A DNA stretch of 64,000 nucleotides from NCBI GenBank assembly GCA_003212345.1, contig QCPZ01000004.1, positions 51,127 to 115,126 on the forward strand, written 5' to 3'. Every line of letters begins with the position of its first letter. Position 1 is the stretch's first letter. A model generated the notes under the pieces. That model was not told the origin of the DNA. It did no database searches and was given only the letters and a program-made list of their open reading frames with translations. This document shows, piece after piece, positions 37,552 to 47,282 of the stretch. A program made the position numbers and the translations under genes. The DNA comes from SAR116 cluster bacterium AG-447-A06 (GTDB taxonomy: Bacteria > Pseudomonadota > Alphaproteobacteria > Puniceispirillales > Puniceispirillaceae).

Positions 37552-38373
37552 ATGTCAAATACAGCATCATCATCTGGTGTCATGGCAGGCAAAAAGGGCC
37601 TAATCATGGGCGTTGCCAATGAACGTTCAATCGCTTGGGGTATAGCCGCCAAGCTTGCTGAACAAGGTGCAGAACTTGCTTTCACCTTTCAGGGCGACGC
37701 TCTAAAAAAACGCGTTGGCCCGCTTGCCGCTTCTGTTGGCAGCGACCTTGTCATGCCATGTGATGTAACCGACGAAGCAAACATGGATGCCACATTCGCA
37801 AATCTGCAGGAAAAATGGGGCAAATTAGATTTTGTGCTTCACGCCATCGCCTATTCTGACAAAGAAGAATTGAAAGGGGGATACGTTGAAACGAGCCGGG
37901 ATAACTTTGCGCGTACCATGGATATTTCAGTCTATTCATTTACCGCTGTTGCACGCCGTGCCGCCGCCATAATGAATGATAATGGTTCACTGCTTACACT
38001 TACCTACTATGGAGCTGAACGTGTAATGCCACATTATAATGTGATGGGGGTCGCCAAAGCCGCTCTTGAAGCTTCGATTCGCTATCTTGCGGTTGATCTT
38101 GGAGGGCGTAATATCCGCGTTAACGGCCTATCAGCTGGCCCAATGAAAACACTGGCCGCATCTGGCATTGGTGATTTTCGTTATATCCTGAAATGGAATC
38201 AGTATAACTCTCCCCTTAAGCGGAACGTTACTCTTGATGATGTTGGTGGGGCAGGCATGTATTTGCTATCTGATCTGGCATCCGGGGTCACTGGCGAGAC
38301 ACACCATGTGGATTGTGGATTTCATGTTGTTGGCATGAAGGCGGTGGACGCCCCCGATATATCAGTTGTCTGA
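37552..38373 (+). CDS. fabI: Enoyl-[acyl-carrier-protein] reductase (NADH), FabI type
   Basis: A 273-residue short-chain dehydrogenase-type enoyl reductase that completes each cycle of fatty-acid elongation. The NAD site [17 protein letters not shown] (about 16-32) is FabI-specific. The catalytic pair is Tyr162-x6-Lys169 in HYNVMGVAK, preceded by [26 protein letters not shown] forms the substrate-binding loop targeted by triclosan-type inhibitors. It is followed directly by aroC (one base between stop and ATG). Confidence 0.97.
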   Translation: MSNTASSSGVMAGKKGLIMGVANERSIAWGIAAKLAEQGAELAFTFQGDALKKRVGPLAASVGSDLVMPCDVTDEANMDATFANLQEKWGKLDFVLHAIAYSDKEELKGGYVETSRDNFARTMDISVYSFTAVARRAAAIMNDNGSLLTLTYYGAERVMPHYNVMGVAKAALEASIRYLAVDLGGRNIRVNGLSAGPMKTLAASGIGDFRYILKWNQYNSPLKRNVTLDDVGGAGMYLLSDLASGVTGETHHVDCGFHVVGMKAVDAPDISVV

Positions 38374-38374
38374 C

Positions 38375-39475
38375 ATGACAGACAACACTTTTGGCAAATT
38401 ACTAAATGTTACGAGCTTTGGAGAGAGCCACGGACTGGGCATTGGCTGTATTATTGACGGCGTGCCGCCAAAGCTACCGCTCAGTGAGCGCTTGATCCAG
38501 CCATATCTTGATCGCCGCCGCCCAGGCACAAGCAAATTCGTGACTCAGCGCAAAGAAGATGACAAAGTTGAAATCCTTTCTGGCGTCTTTGAAGGCAAAA
38601 CCACCGGCACCCCAATCAGCCTTTTAATTCGCAATAAAGACCAGCGGTCAAAAGACTATGGTGAAATCGCCAATCAGTTTCGCCCGGGGCACGCTGATTA
38701 TACCTATCAGATGAAATACGGCCACCGTGATTATCGTGGTGGAGGGCGGTCCTCGGCACGCGAAACCGCCATCAGAGTTGCGGCAGGAGCGATTGCAGAC
38801 ATGTTCCTAAAACACGCACTTGGCAACAGTTATCAGGTTCGTGGCGCTGTTATACAAATTGGCCCACACGCCATCAATCGTGAAAATATGAAATGGAGCG
38901 AGCGTCATAATAACCCGTTTTTCTGCCCCGATGCAGCCATGGCAAAACAGTGGGAGTCCTATCTCGATGGGGTGCGAAAAGCCGGATCATCTGCCGGTGC
39001 CATTCTCGAAATCACTGCCGATGGCATTCCCGTTGGACTTGGCCAGCCGGTATATGGCAAACTGGATAGTGAGCTAGCCGCCGCTATGATGAGCATTAAC
39101 GCTGTCAAAGGCGTCGAGATTGGTGATGGATTTGATCTCTCAGCAATTGATGGCAGTCTTGCCAGCGATGAAATGCGAGCAGGGAAAAGTCTTGAGACAC
39201 CCACTTTTCTCAGCAATCATGCTGGTGGTATTCTTGGCGGCATTTCGTCTGGTCAGCAGATCGTAGTACGCATTGCCATTAAGCCGACATCCTCGATTCT
39301 GAGTTCCCGCAAATCAATTAATCGAGACAACAAGAATGTTGATGTCATCACCAAGGGACGGCATGACCCATGCGTGGGAATCAGAGGCGTTCCCGTGGCC
39401 GAAGCCATGATGTCTTTGGTGCTGGCTGACCTATTGATGCGACATAAGGCACAATGCGGATTTGGTGATTTATAG
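38375..39475 (+). CDS. aroC: Chorismate synthase
   Basis: A 366-residue enzyme that converts EPSP to chorismate using reduced FMN. Signatures are [14 protein letters not shown] at the start, [23 protein letters not shown] in the N-terminal part, [18 protein letters not shown], and the C-terminal [19 protein letters not shown]. The ATG at 38375 follows the fabI stop by one base (TGACATG), implying translational coupling. A TTG three codons upstream is also in frame. It converges on tlyA. Confidence 0.97.
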   Translation: MTDNTFGKLLNVTSFGESHGLGIGCIIDGVPPKLPLSERLIQPYLDRRRPGTSKFVTQRKEDDKVEILSGVFEGKTTGTPISLLIRNKDQRSKDYGEIANQFRPGHADYTYQMKYGHRDYRGGGRSSARETAIRVAAGAIADMFLKHALGNSYQVRGAVIQIGPHAINRENMKWSERHNNPFFCPDAAMAKQWESYLDGVRKAGSSAGAILEITADGIPVGLGQPVYGKLDSELAAAMMSINAVKGVEIGDGFDLSAIDGSLASDEMRAGKSLETPTFLSNHAGGILGGISSGQQIVVRIAIKPTSSILSSRKSINRDNKNVDVITKGRHDPCVGIRGVPVAEAMMSLVLADLLMRHKAQCGFGDL

Positions 39476-39529
39476 CATCGCCAAAATCAACATCAAATCT
39501 AAAAGGGAATTCACCCAAAAGAGGTAGAC

Positions 39530-40324
39530 TTAAATCTTCTGTCCTGCAATGAAAAATTCCCTGTTTCCATCAGGGCCATCAATCGGCGATGGGGCCGTGC
39601 CAAGATGCTTCCATTTCATTTCAGTGGTAAGCCAGTTTTCGATGTCAGCAATAACCAAATCATGAAGCGCGGTATCGCGCACAACGCCTCCTTTTCCAAC
39701 CATGCCTTTGCCGACTTCGAATTGAGGTTTGATCAAGGCCAGAATATATGCACCTGCAGCGGCCAGATTCATTGCCGCGGGCAGTAACTTTTTGAGAGAA
39801 ATAAAAGATGCATCGCAGACAATAAGCTCGACCGACTTTGTCAACATATTGGTCGTTAAGTGTCGCGCATTCGTCGCGTCCATTACGGTAACACGCGGAC
39901 TGGCCGAAATCTTCTCGGCCAACTGCCTACTGCCGACATCAACCGCTAATACATGCCCAACATTTTTGGCCAGCAGCACATCGGTGAAGCCGCCCGTGCT
40001 GGCCCCAATATCAATAGCATAGCGTCCAGCGATATCTACCATCGGAAAGGCTTTGAGGCCTCCAGCAAGTTTCAGCCCAGCACGGCTAACCCAAGGGTTA
40101 CCAATTGATGTAAGTTCTAAATCACAATCGGTTGCCAATAATTTTGATGGCTTGGCAATTGGTACCCCGTCCACCAAAACCGCGCCATCAGCAATCAAGT
40201 CTCGGGCGCGTTCGCGCGAGCGGGCGAGCCCACGCGCGAGAAGCAGCGCATCAGCTCGCTGTTTTTCACCAGAATTGGCGTAATCCGGGCTACGGTCCCT
40301 TGTTGCCTTTTGTGATTTTTCCAA
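39530..40324 (-). CDS. tlyA: TlyA-family rRNA 2'-O-methyltransferase (annotated hemolysin A)
   Basis: A 264-residue protein with an S4 RNA-binding domain at about 24-80 (RADALLLARGLARSRERARDLI) followed by an FtsJ-like methyltransferase domain. The latter has the SAM site AIDIGASTGGFTDVLL and LIVCDASFISLKKLLP. TlyA enzymes methylate ribosomal RNA; the hemolysin name is historical. The first 20 residues are polar and the true start could be the ATG used or slightly downstream. It is the last gene of the xseB-ispA-dxs-tlyA series, 64 bases after dxs. Confidence 0.92.
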   Translation of the reverse strand: MEKSQKATRDRSPDYANSGEKQRADALLLARGLARSRERARDLIADGAVLVDGVPIAKPSKLLATDCDLELTSIGNPWVSRAGLKLAGGLKAFPMVDIAGRYAIDIGASTGGFTDVLLAKNVGHVLAVDVGSRQLAEKISASPRVTVMDATNARHLTTNMLTKSVELIVCDASFISLKKLLPAAMNLAAAGAYILALIKPQFEVGKGMVGKGGVVRDTALHDLVIADIENWLTTEMKWKHLGTAPSPIDGPDGNREFFIAGQKI

Positions 40325-40388
40325 GCGTAAGAACCCTGTAAACCAAACCCTTCAAAAGCAGCTAAAACAAAAACTATTTAAGTTTGTG

Positions 40389-42311
40389 TCATGCGCCTTT
40401 GGCCTTTTTACGACCCAGTTTTTCATTCGACCGAGGTAATAGTTTCCTTGCAACCGAATAAATACCATCAGCATCAAGGCCGGCGAAGGCCAACTGGCCA
40501 CTTTGACTATCATGGTCAATAAATACATCGGGCAGGGTCAGGGCCCGCGCTTTCAGTGGCCCATCGAGATGCCCCTGATTGGCGAGATATGTCATTACAT
40601 GGGCGGAAAACCCACCGGGACTACCCTCTTCAACAATCAATAGCGATTCATGCGTTCGTACCAGATCATCAATCAGATCCGTATCAAGCGGCTTAGCAAA
40701 ACGGGCATCGGCAATGGTAGCATTCATCCCATCAACAGCTAAAAGATCTGCCGCTTGAATAGATGCGGTAAGTCGGGTTCCAAGCGAGAGAATAGCAAGA
40801 CCGCTGCCTCTACGCACTATACGTCCCTTGCCAATCGCCAATATCTCAGCAGCGTCGGGAATGGTGCAGCCAACCCCCTCGCCACGCGGATACCTCAGGG
40901 CGCTTGGTCCATCATCATACGCCGCTGCGGTGGCAACCATGTGGGAAAGTTCAGCCTCGTCAGACGGGCACATAATCACCACATTCGGCAGGCATGATAA
41001 AAAGGCTAGGTCATAAACCCCGGCATGGGTTGCCCCATCAGCCCCCACTAGCCCAGCCCTGTCAATGGCGAAGCGAACCGGCAAATTCTGCACAGCAACA
41101 TCATGCACAAGCTGGTCATAACCGCGTTGCAAAAAAGTAGAATAAAGTGCACAAAATGGCTTCATCCCCTCGCATGCGAGTCCCGCAGCGAAAGTCACTG
41201 CATGTTGTTCGGCAATACCAACATCAAAAACGCGGCTTGGAAAGCGAGTTTTTACCTTATCAAGGCCAGTACCCGACGGCATTGCCGCTGTGATGGCAAC
41301 AATTTTTGGATCACGATCCGCCGCCTTAATCAAGCTGTCAGCGAACACTGATGTATAGCTCGGTAGATTGCCACCAGATTTCTGCTGAGCACCAGTGACA
41401 ATATCAAATTTGGGCACCGCATGGTATTTTTCTTCTGATGGACCGGCAAAAGGATGGCCATGGCCTTTTTCAGTTACGACATGAACCAGCACCGGACCGT
41501 GCGAACTGGAGTCGCGTAGATTTTTTAGAACCGGCAGCAAATGCCCCATGTCATGTCCATCAATTGGCCCAATATGGGTAAATCCGAGCTGGCTAAAAAC
41601 CGAATTTCCACCCATCAGATCACGGGCCGCATCTTTTGCGCGGCGGGCAGTGAGTTCAATTTCCAACGGGAAATGGCTGGCAACCTCTCGCATTAAATCA
41701 CGGATTGAGTGATAGGAACGCGATGTAATCAGCCGCGAGAGATAGGTACTCATAGCACCAACCGGTTGAGAGATAGACATATCATTGTCGTTTAAAATCA
41801 CAATTAGACGGCTATTTGTTGCGCCAGCATTATTCATCGCCTCATAGGCCATGCCCGCACTCATTGCACCATCTCCAATAACAGCAACCACATTGCGGAA
41901 AATACCCTGCATTTCACTTGCCACCGCCATGCCAAGGCCAGCTGAAATCGAAGTTGATGAATGCCCTGCCCCAAACGGATCAAATTCAGACTCGATGCGC
42001 TTAGTAAAGCCGGATAAGCCGCCTTTTTGCCGAAGACTGTTAATACGATCACGTCGACCGGTAAGAATCTTGTGGGGATATGCCTGGTGCCCAACATCCC
42101 AGATCAGTCGGTCTTCGGGCGTGGCAAACACATAGTGCAGGGCCACAGTCAATTCCACGACCCCAAGACCAGCCCCAAAATGCCCTCCAGTTTTTGACAC
42201 AGCCGAAATAGTTGCAGTGCGCAATTCGTTGGCAAGCTGAGTCAGGTCCCGCTCAGACAAGCGCCGCATGTCATCAATCTGCGTAATGTGATCAAGCAAC
42301 GGTGTGCGCAT
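40389..42311 (-). CDS. dxs: 1-deoxy-D-xylulose-5-phosphate synthase
   Basis: A 640-residue thiamine-diphosphate enzyme that makes DXP from pyruvate and glyceraldehyde 3-phosphate, the first step of the MEP isoprenoid pathway. Motifs are [33 protein letters not shown], the ThDP site [18 protein letters not shown]...[10 protein letters not shown], and [15 protein letters not shown] with the catalytic glutamate in the transketolase core. It lies 131 bases downstream of ispA, a classic neighbourhood. Confidence 0.97.
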   Translation of the reverse strand: MRTPLLDHITQIDDMRRLSERDLTQLANELRTATISAVSKTGGHFGAGLGVVELTVALHYVFATPEDRLIWDVGHQAYPHKILTGRRDRINSLRQKGGLSGFTKRIESEFDPFGAGHSSTSISAGLGMAVASEMQGIFRNVVAVIGDGAMSAGMAYEAMNNAGATNSRLIVILNDNDMSISQPVGAMSTYLSRLITSRSYHSIRDLMREVASHFPLEIELTARRAKDAARDLMGGNSVFSQLGFTHIGPIDGHDMGHLLPVLKNLRDSSSHGPVLVHVVTEKGHGHPFAGPSEEKYHAVPKFDIVTGAQQKSGGNLPSYTSVFADSLIKAADRDPKIVAITAAMPSGTGLDKVKTRFPSRVFDVGIAEQHAVTFAAGLACEGMKPFCALYSTFLQRGYDQLVHDVAVQNLPVRFAIDRAGLVGADGATHAGVYDLAFLSCLPNVVIMCPSDEAELSHMVATAAAYDDGPSALRYPRGEGVGCTIPDAAEILAIGKGRIVRRGSGLAILSLGTRLTASIQAADLLAVDGMNATIADARFAKPLDTDLIDDLVRTHESLLIVEEGSPGGFSAHVMTYLANQGHLDGPLKARALTLPDVFIDHDSQSGQLAFAGLDADGIYSVARKLLPRSNEKLGRKKAKGA

Positions 42312-42442
42312 GAAACCTATTGTCCTGTATTTTCAAACTTGGCAACCCAGAAACAAAAGAAGGATCCGGTAAAGCCGCTCGCCTTGCACCATTATTCAGT
42401 GGTATTTGCATCTGCCTAGCTATCCAACTAACCTTAAAAAAA

Positions 42443-43339
42443 TCATGTTTCACGCGTAATTGCGAATTCTGCAAGGTTCTGCATATATTTAGCAGCCTCC
42501 TGCCAAGGTGCAAGTGCCCTGTTAGCGTCATGTATTAGCCGCCTTGCCTCAGCTGCTGCTGCTTTACGCCCCAAAAGAACAACAAACCCAGCCTTGCCAC
42601 GGGGCTCATCTTGGCCTGCTGGTTTGCCCAAGAGTACAGAGTCACCATCATAATCAAGCAGATCATCAGCAATTTGAAAGGCTAGCCCAAGATGTCTGGC
42701 GTAAGCCGCTTGCGCCGATAGTAACGCGTGATCAGCCCCGGCAACAATACCGCCAGACAGAACTGCACAAGAAATAAGTGCACCTGTCTTCATCATCTGC
42801 ATTTGTTTTGTTTGAGCAATGTCAAACGGCCGCTCTTCCGCCTGAAGATCAAGCATCTGTCCACCTGCCATACCTGCAAGCCCCGATGATTGGGCCAATT
42901 GCGCGATCAATCGCACCCGAACTGCTGCATCACTATGGGTTGAGTCAGCCGCTAGAATATCAAAAGCCATGCTTTGTAAGGCATCCCCGGCCAGAATTGC
43001 AGTTGCCTCGTCAAAAAGCCGGTGACAGCTGGGCTTGCCACGGCGCGTATCGGCATCATCCATCGCTGGCAAATCATCGTGAATCAATGAATAGGCATGA
43101 AGGCATTCAATCGCAGCCGCTGTTCGCAGCGCACCAACAGTATCCGTCATATCACCCGAAACCAATCGGGCGGCGCCCAACACCAATGATGCCCGCATAC
43201 GCTTGCCGCCATTCAAAAGCCCATGTTCCATCGCATCGCGAAGCTGGCTTGCCGGCCCTTCAGACGTGGCAATCAACTGTTTCAAAACAGTCTCACAGGC
43301 AGCTGCATCAAGCTGAAATTGTTCTTGAAATCCGATCAT
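42443..43339 (-). CDS. ispA: Farnesyl/geranyl diphosphate synthase
   Basis: A 298-residue trans-prenyltransferase that condenses IPP with allylic diphosphates. The first Asp-rich motif is DDLPAMDD with RRGKPSCH after it; the second is ADDLLDYDGD. GGKRMRASLVLGA near residue 50 binds IPP. The C-terminus is short and ends in REAT-like sequence (FAITRET). It follows xseB by 12 bases and supplies C15 precursors downstream of the MEP pathway that begins with dxs. Confidence 0.96.
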   Translation of the reverse strand: MIGFQEQFQLDAAACETVLKQLIATSEGPASQLRDAMEHGLLNGGKRMRASLVLGAARLVSGDMTDTVGALRTAAAIECLHAYSLIHDDLPAMDDADTRRGKPSCHRLFDEATAILAGDALQSMAFDILAADSTHSDAAVRVRLIAQLAQSSGLAGMAGGQMLDLQAEERPFDIAQTKQMQMMKTGALISCAVLSGGIVAGADHALLSAQAAYARHLGLAFQIADDLLDYDGDSVLLGKPAGQDEPRGKAGFVVLLGRKAAAAEARRLIHDANRALAPWQEAAKYMQNLAEFAITRET

Positions 43340-43351
43340 GGCTTCGTTTGA

Positions 43352-43618
43352 TCAGGATTCGCCCATGTCAAAATTAGACACGCCGTCGGGAGCCGAGCCA
43401 GCATCGGGCGCTTTAATTTTTTCAACCCTCATGCGCGCTTCTTCAAGGCGGGCCTGACAATGAGATTTTAGTTGAGTGCCACGCTCAAAGGCGGCAATTG
43501 CATCATCGAGTGATACTTCACCGCGTTCGAGCGATGCCACAATGCCCTCAAGTTCTTGAAGCGCATCCTCAAAAGTTACCTTTTTCAGCTGTGCAGATTC
43601 TGCTTCGGTATCATTCAT
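43352..43618 (-). CDS. xseB: Exodeoxyribonuclease VII small subunit
   Basis: An 88-residue protein with the XseB core FEDALQELEGIVASLERGEV followed by SLDDAIAAFERGTQL, two helices that bind the large subunit XseA. The complex degrades single-stranded DNA from both ends. The ATG at 43618 gives the normal length. The frame is open to 43765 but the additional sequence is unlike the family. Only the small subunit is encoded here. Confidence 0.93.
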   Translation of the reverse strand: MNDTEAESAQLKKVTFEDALQELEGIVASLERGEVSLDDAIAAFERGTQLKSHCQARLEEARMRVEKIKAPDAGSAPDGVSNFDMGES

Positions 43619-43978
43619 TGGATTAATCCCATCATTTGAAATTATATTAGGATATTCTCCCGTCGGCGTTGTGGCAATTAATTTCACCAATTCAGAAATA
43701 CGTTTCTGCGCAACGGGCCTTGCTATCAAAAAATAGCTCTTCAGCACATCAAGAAACTGACCCATGTCCCAAAGCTAGACTTTACACATCCAGTTGGTAG
43801 CAAGTTGGCATTTCTGAGATTAGTGAGAGGTATTCTGCAATTATGCATCAAACAATTCTGACTTCATACCTAATGATATTAATTATACAAACACCTGTCT
43901 TGAACAGTCACTGCCTGACCTAAAAGGCTGCCATTGAACGTTTAGTAAAATAGTGACAGTAATTAGATTGTGAAACAG

Positions 43979-44920
43979 TTAGATTTCTTCCAGTGCAGCC
44001 ATCAGGGCATGCGCAATGCCACTTTCAAAGGTGGAATGACCAGCCGCATCAATAATCTGTAATTTAGCGTTTTCACCCCATTTTGCCGCGAGCTTGCAGG
44101 CAGTGACCGGTGGGCAAATCACATCATGGCGCCCTTGTACAATGATAGCCGGCAAATGGGAGACACGGCCAACATTATCCATGATATGGTTTTCTGGCAT
44201 GAAGCAGTCATTGATAAAATAATATGCTTCGATGCGAGCCATGGTCAGCGCACCATTACCGCCTACATGGCGATCCCCCGCCCGCAATGTGGAACAGGAT
44301 GTCTCATAAGATGCCCAAGCCTCTGCAGCTTTCTGGTGAACCGCCGGATTAGTGTCAACAAGCCGGTTGAAATAGCTGGTCAACAAATCGATCCGTTCTC
44401 CCGGGTCAAGGTGACCAATAAACTTGTCATAGGCTTCAGGGAAAAACCGCCCCATATCATGCAAAAACCAATCAACTTCCGGTCGAGTACCAAGAAAAAT
44501 TCCACGCAAAATAAGCCCGCTAACATGTTCAGGATAGGCAATCGCGTAGGCCAACGCCAATGTGCTGCCCCACGAACCTCCAAATAAAATAAATTTATCA
44601 ATATCAAGTGATTGACGAATCGCCTCCATATCATCAATCAGGATATCCGTACTGTTGTCATCAAGGCTGCCATATGGACGTGATTGCCCACACCCGCGCT
44701 GATCAAACAATACGACATGAAACCGTTTTGGGTCAAAAAGGCGGCGATGTGCAGGGGCTGTGCCAGCTCCGGGACCACCATGCAGAAACAAGACCGGCTG
44801 CCCTGAGCGATTGCCACATTGCTCATAATAAATTTCGTGTTTGTTACGGTTTAAAAAGCCACTTTGGAATGGCATTACTGGTGGAAACAATTCACGCTCT
44901 TGAATAAACGCATTGGCCAT
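43979..44920 (-). CDS. pip: Proline iminopeptidase (S33 family)
   Basis: A 313-residue alpha/beta hydrolase that removes N-terminal proline. The oxyanion motif HGGPGAG is at about 47-53. The nucleophile lies in GGSWGS (Ser116), and the acid and base in VQGRHDVICPP and DAAGHSTFESG. FDQRGCGQSRP is highly conserved in this family. It is monocistronic with 213-base and 223-base flanking gaps, in which I see no genes. Confidence 0.95.
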   Translation of the reverse strand: MANAFIQERELFPPVMPFQSGFLNRNKHEIYYEQCGNRSGQPVLFLHGGPGAGTAPAHRRLFDPKRFHVVLFDQRGCGQSRPYGSLDDNSTDILIDDMEAIRQSLDIDKFILFGGSWGSTLALAYAIAYPEHVSGLILRGIFLGTRPEVDWFLHDMGRFFPEAYDKFIGHLDPGERIDLLTSYFNRLVDTNPAVHQKAAEAWASYETSCSTLRAGDRHVGGNGALTMARIEAYYFINDCFMPENHIMDNVGRVSHLPAIIVQGRHDVICPPVTACKLAAKWGENAKLQIIDAAGHSTFESGIAHALMAALEEI

Positions 44921-45143
44921 ACCTCGAACCTACTCCATTTAGCGCACAAACTTACCAATCAACGACATTTTCTGTCGTCCAGCCTTTATTCGAGCAAAAG
45001 TGTGTTTTGGCCAGCTTTTAACTTAGTCTGTGTTTATCCCAAGCGATCCAAGAAACTACACGGACAGATGCGCTGCCAGCCCCATTCAACTAGCGAACAC
45101 CTTTATGGTCAAATGCCATATTATAGCGCGGAAATACCTTCAG

Positions 45144-45647
45144 CTACGCCGCATCCATTAGATCTTCAAGCCGCAGCGCGGCGGCATTTTGATCAATCTT
45201 CTCAATAGCCGCAAATTCTCTTGCCAAACGTTCTAGTGCTGCCTGATACATTTGCCGTTCTGAATAGGATTGTTCTGACTGGTTCGTCCGACGGTGAAGG
45301 TCGCGCACAACCTCCGCAATTGATACAGGATCCCCTGATTTTATTTTTGTTTCATATTCCTGTGCGCGGCGTGACCACATTGCACGCCTCACTTTGGCCT
45401 TGCCCTGTAAGGTAGTAATTGCCTGCTCCATCTGCTTCTTGGAGCTGAGGGTCCGTAACCCAAGGCTTCGGGCTTTTTCTAACGGTACACGCAGCGTCAT
45501 ACGGTCATGCTCAAACCTGACGACAAGCATTTCCAGCGTTATGCCAGCAACTTCGCGTTTTTCGGTTCCCAAAATGCGCCCCACACCATGTGTTGGATAA
45601 ACAACAAAATCATCTTCTTCGAACGAACTCTCACTTTTTTGTGTCAT
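45144..45647 (-). CDS. carD: CarD-family transcriptional regulator
   Basis: A 167-residue RNA-polymerase-binding protein. The N-terminal RID/Tudor-like domain (DFVVYPTHGVGRILGTEKREVAG, about 14-36) contacts RNAP beta, and the helical C-terminal domain (about 70-150) stabilises open promoter complexes. GAGGAAAAGT just before the ATG at 45647 supports this start over one six codons upstream. It lies downstream of fdxA on the same strand with a 241-base gap, a neighbourhood conserved in alphaproteobacteria. Confidence 0.95.
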   Translation of the reverse strand: MTQKSESSFEEDDFVVYPTHGVGRILGTEKREVAGITLEMLVVRFEHDRMTLRVPLEKARSLGLRTLSSKKQMEQAITTLQGKAKVRRAMWSRRAQEYETKIKSGDPVSIAEVVRDLHRRTNQSEQSYSERQMYQAALERLAREFAAIEKIDQNAAALRLEDLMDAA

Positions 45648-45888
45648 ACTTTTCCTCAGTGCCACCCCGTAGTTTTGTATCGTGTAGCAACCCCTTCACC
45701 CATAAATAACGAAGATAGTGTAGCCGTCAGAGTCGTCAGCAGTACAATTCCGCCACAAGAACCGCCCAACCCTATGGCGCCCGTTTAATGCATCTTAATT
45801 TTAAGTTACCGGTGTTGTATACCGTAATTTAACGGAAAAATCAATCAACTGGCCAATAGCACAATTAGATTAACGCCAGTAGCCGACG

Positions 45889-46227
45889 TTAAGCGCCTTT
45901 ACCGGGCTCCCTCGAGAAAAACTTGTCAAATTTACCAGTTTCATCTCGCATTTTTTCAGCATCCGGCATAGCATCGGCTTGCTGCACGATATTTGGCCAT
46001 ATTTCAGACATTTCGCGGTTAAGCTCAAGCCATTTTTCGGCTTCTGGCTCGGAGTCGGGCAGGATTGCCTCGGGGGGGCATTCAGGCTCACACACACCGC
46101 AATCAATGCATTCATCAGGATGAATAACCAGCATGTTCTCTCCTTCGTAAAAACAATCTACAGGGCAAACTTCCACGCAGTCAGTATATTTGCAGTTAAT
46201 GCATAGATCATTGACAATATAGGTCAT
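45889..46227 (-). CDS. fdxA: Ferredoxin FdxA, 7Fe type ([3Fe-4S][4Fe-4S])
   Basis: A 112-residue ferredoxin starting [20 protein letters not shown]. Cysteines in CxxCxxxxCxxxCP and [12 protein letters not shown] provide ligands for one 3Fe and one 4Fe cluster, as in Azotobacter FdI-like proteins. It acts as a low-potential electron carrier in the cytosol. The ATG at 46227 is used; a TTG two codons upstream is also possible. An AGGGAG site lies upstream. Confidence 0.96.
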   Translation of the reverse strand: MTYIVNDLCINCKYTDCVEVCPVDCFYEGENMLVIHPDECIDCGVCEPECPPEAILPDSEPEAEKWLELNREMSEIWPNIVQQADAMPDAEKMRDETGKFDKFFSREPGKGA

Positions 46228-46395
46228 TCGCAAAGTTGCTCCCTAAAAAATTTCAGAAAGATTAAGTAAACATTTTTGTGCAGGTCAAGTCTTACAGCGA
46301 TATTTCATTTGTATATTAACAAAAAAACCCCTTGTAAATACCCGGGTGGATTTTCGTCACAACCTAACGCTCATCATGTCCAACTTAAGTCAGCT

Positions 46396-46860
46396 TTAAT
46401 GGTCGATTCCAAGTCGGGTTCGCGCTCGCTTGGCGGCCAGACCCGCTTCAACATCATCAATAAATAGCAGACCAGCGAGGCGTCGCATTAACTGAGATTC
46501 GTGTGCATCAATGTGACTATCAGCCAACACCACAACCCAGATCATTTCCAGAATGATGATACGGTCTTCCATTTCAGTATCAGTTCTGATTTGACTCACA
46601 AGACCATGAATTTCGACGCGCGTATTGTGCGCATCAATAGCCTCATCAAGCATCGTTTGCGCGTCTGGCGCAGCCAGCTCCAACTGGTCGGTCAGAAGAT
46701 GCAGAATTCGTGATCGCTCATCTACATCAAGCGCGCCATCAGCCATTCCCGCCTCAACAAGCAAAGCAGTTATAGTTGCGACGAAATCATCATCCTCTGT
46801 CGGAACAGCGGAACCACTATCAGAAAAATTTTTTACCCATTCAGAAAATCGATTTAGCAT
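46396..46860 (-). CDS. TerB-like (tellurite-resistance/DUF533-type) helical protein
   Basis: A 154-residue acidic helical protein with the TerB fold pattern: LLVEAGMADGALDVDERSRILHLL (about 33-56) and a second DSHIDAHESQLMRRLAGLL repeat near residue 112. TerB-like domains bind divalent metal through conserved acidic residues. Tellurite resistance should not be inferred from this alone. Its ATG follows directly on the stop of the S4 gene (TAAATG), so it belongs to the helicase-S4 operon. Confidence 0.85.
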   Translation of the reverse strand: MLNRFSEWVKNFSDSGSAVPTEDDDFVATITALLVEAGMADGALDVDERSRILHLLTDQLELAAPDAQTMLDEAIDAHNTRVEIHGLVSQIRTDTEMEDRIIILEMIWVVVLADSHIDAHESQLMRRLAGLLFIDDVEAGLAAKRARTRLGIDH

Positions 46861-47277
46861 TTAACCCTCATTATCATTCATTCTTGCCTTTAGCCTATCT
46901 GTTGCCCGGCGCTGAAGTTTCGTTGGTCGTCCACTGCCCTTGCTTCGAGCTTCAAATTCTGGCTGCTCTACCTTCTTGGTTTTTAAGGGTACATCACGCA
47001 CCGGCGTTAAATCCTCATATAACAGGGAAGCTTCGCTCGCAGGTCCGCGTCGACTGCCCAAGGCCATGATTTTGATCACCCGAATTCTGTCACCTTGGAT
47101 GAATGTCAAAACCTGACCACAAAGTGCCTGGCGATGCGGCTTATTCATGATCATGCCATCAAGCCGAAAACGACTGCCTAAAATGGCCTTGGTCGCAGCA
47201 CTGCGAGTTTTGAAAAACCTCGCATACCACAGCCATTTGTCAAGCCGTAATAGCGCACCCTTCGCATCCGAACCCAT
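46861..47277 (-). CDS. S4-domain RNA-binding protein (Hsp15/HslR-like)
   Basis: A 138-residue protein with an S4 domain at about 8-55 (LRLDKWLWYARFFKTRSAAT) and a basic C-terminal tail ending in RRATDRLKARMNDNEG. Hsp15 rescues 50S subunits carrying stalled peptidyl-tRNA. The ATG at 47277 lies five bases past the helicase stop. A TTG overlapping that stop is the alternative. It is cotranscribed with the helicase and TerB genes. Confidence 0.9.
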   Translation of the reverse strand: MGSDAKGALLRLDKWLWYARFFKTRSAATKAILGSRFRLDGMIMNKPHRQALCGQVLTFIQGDRIRVIKIMALGSRRGPASEASLLYEDLTPVRDVPLKTKKVEQPEFEARSKGSGRPTKLQRRATDRLKARMNDNEG

Positions 47278-47282
47278 ACCGT

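Noticed and set aside
46396..46860. Tellurite resistance function for the TerB-like gene
   Set aside because: An isolated TerB-like fold without terCDE neighbours does not support resistance.
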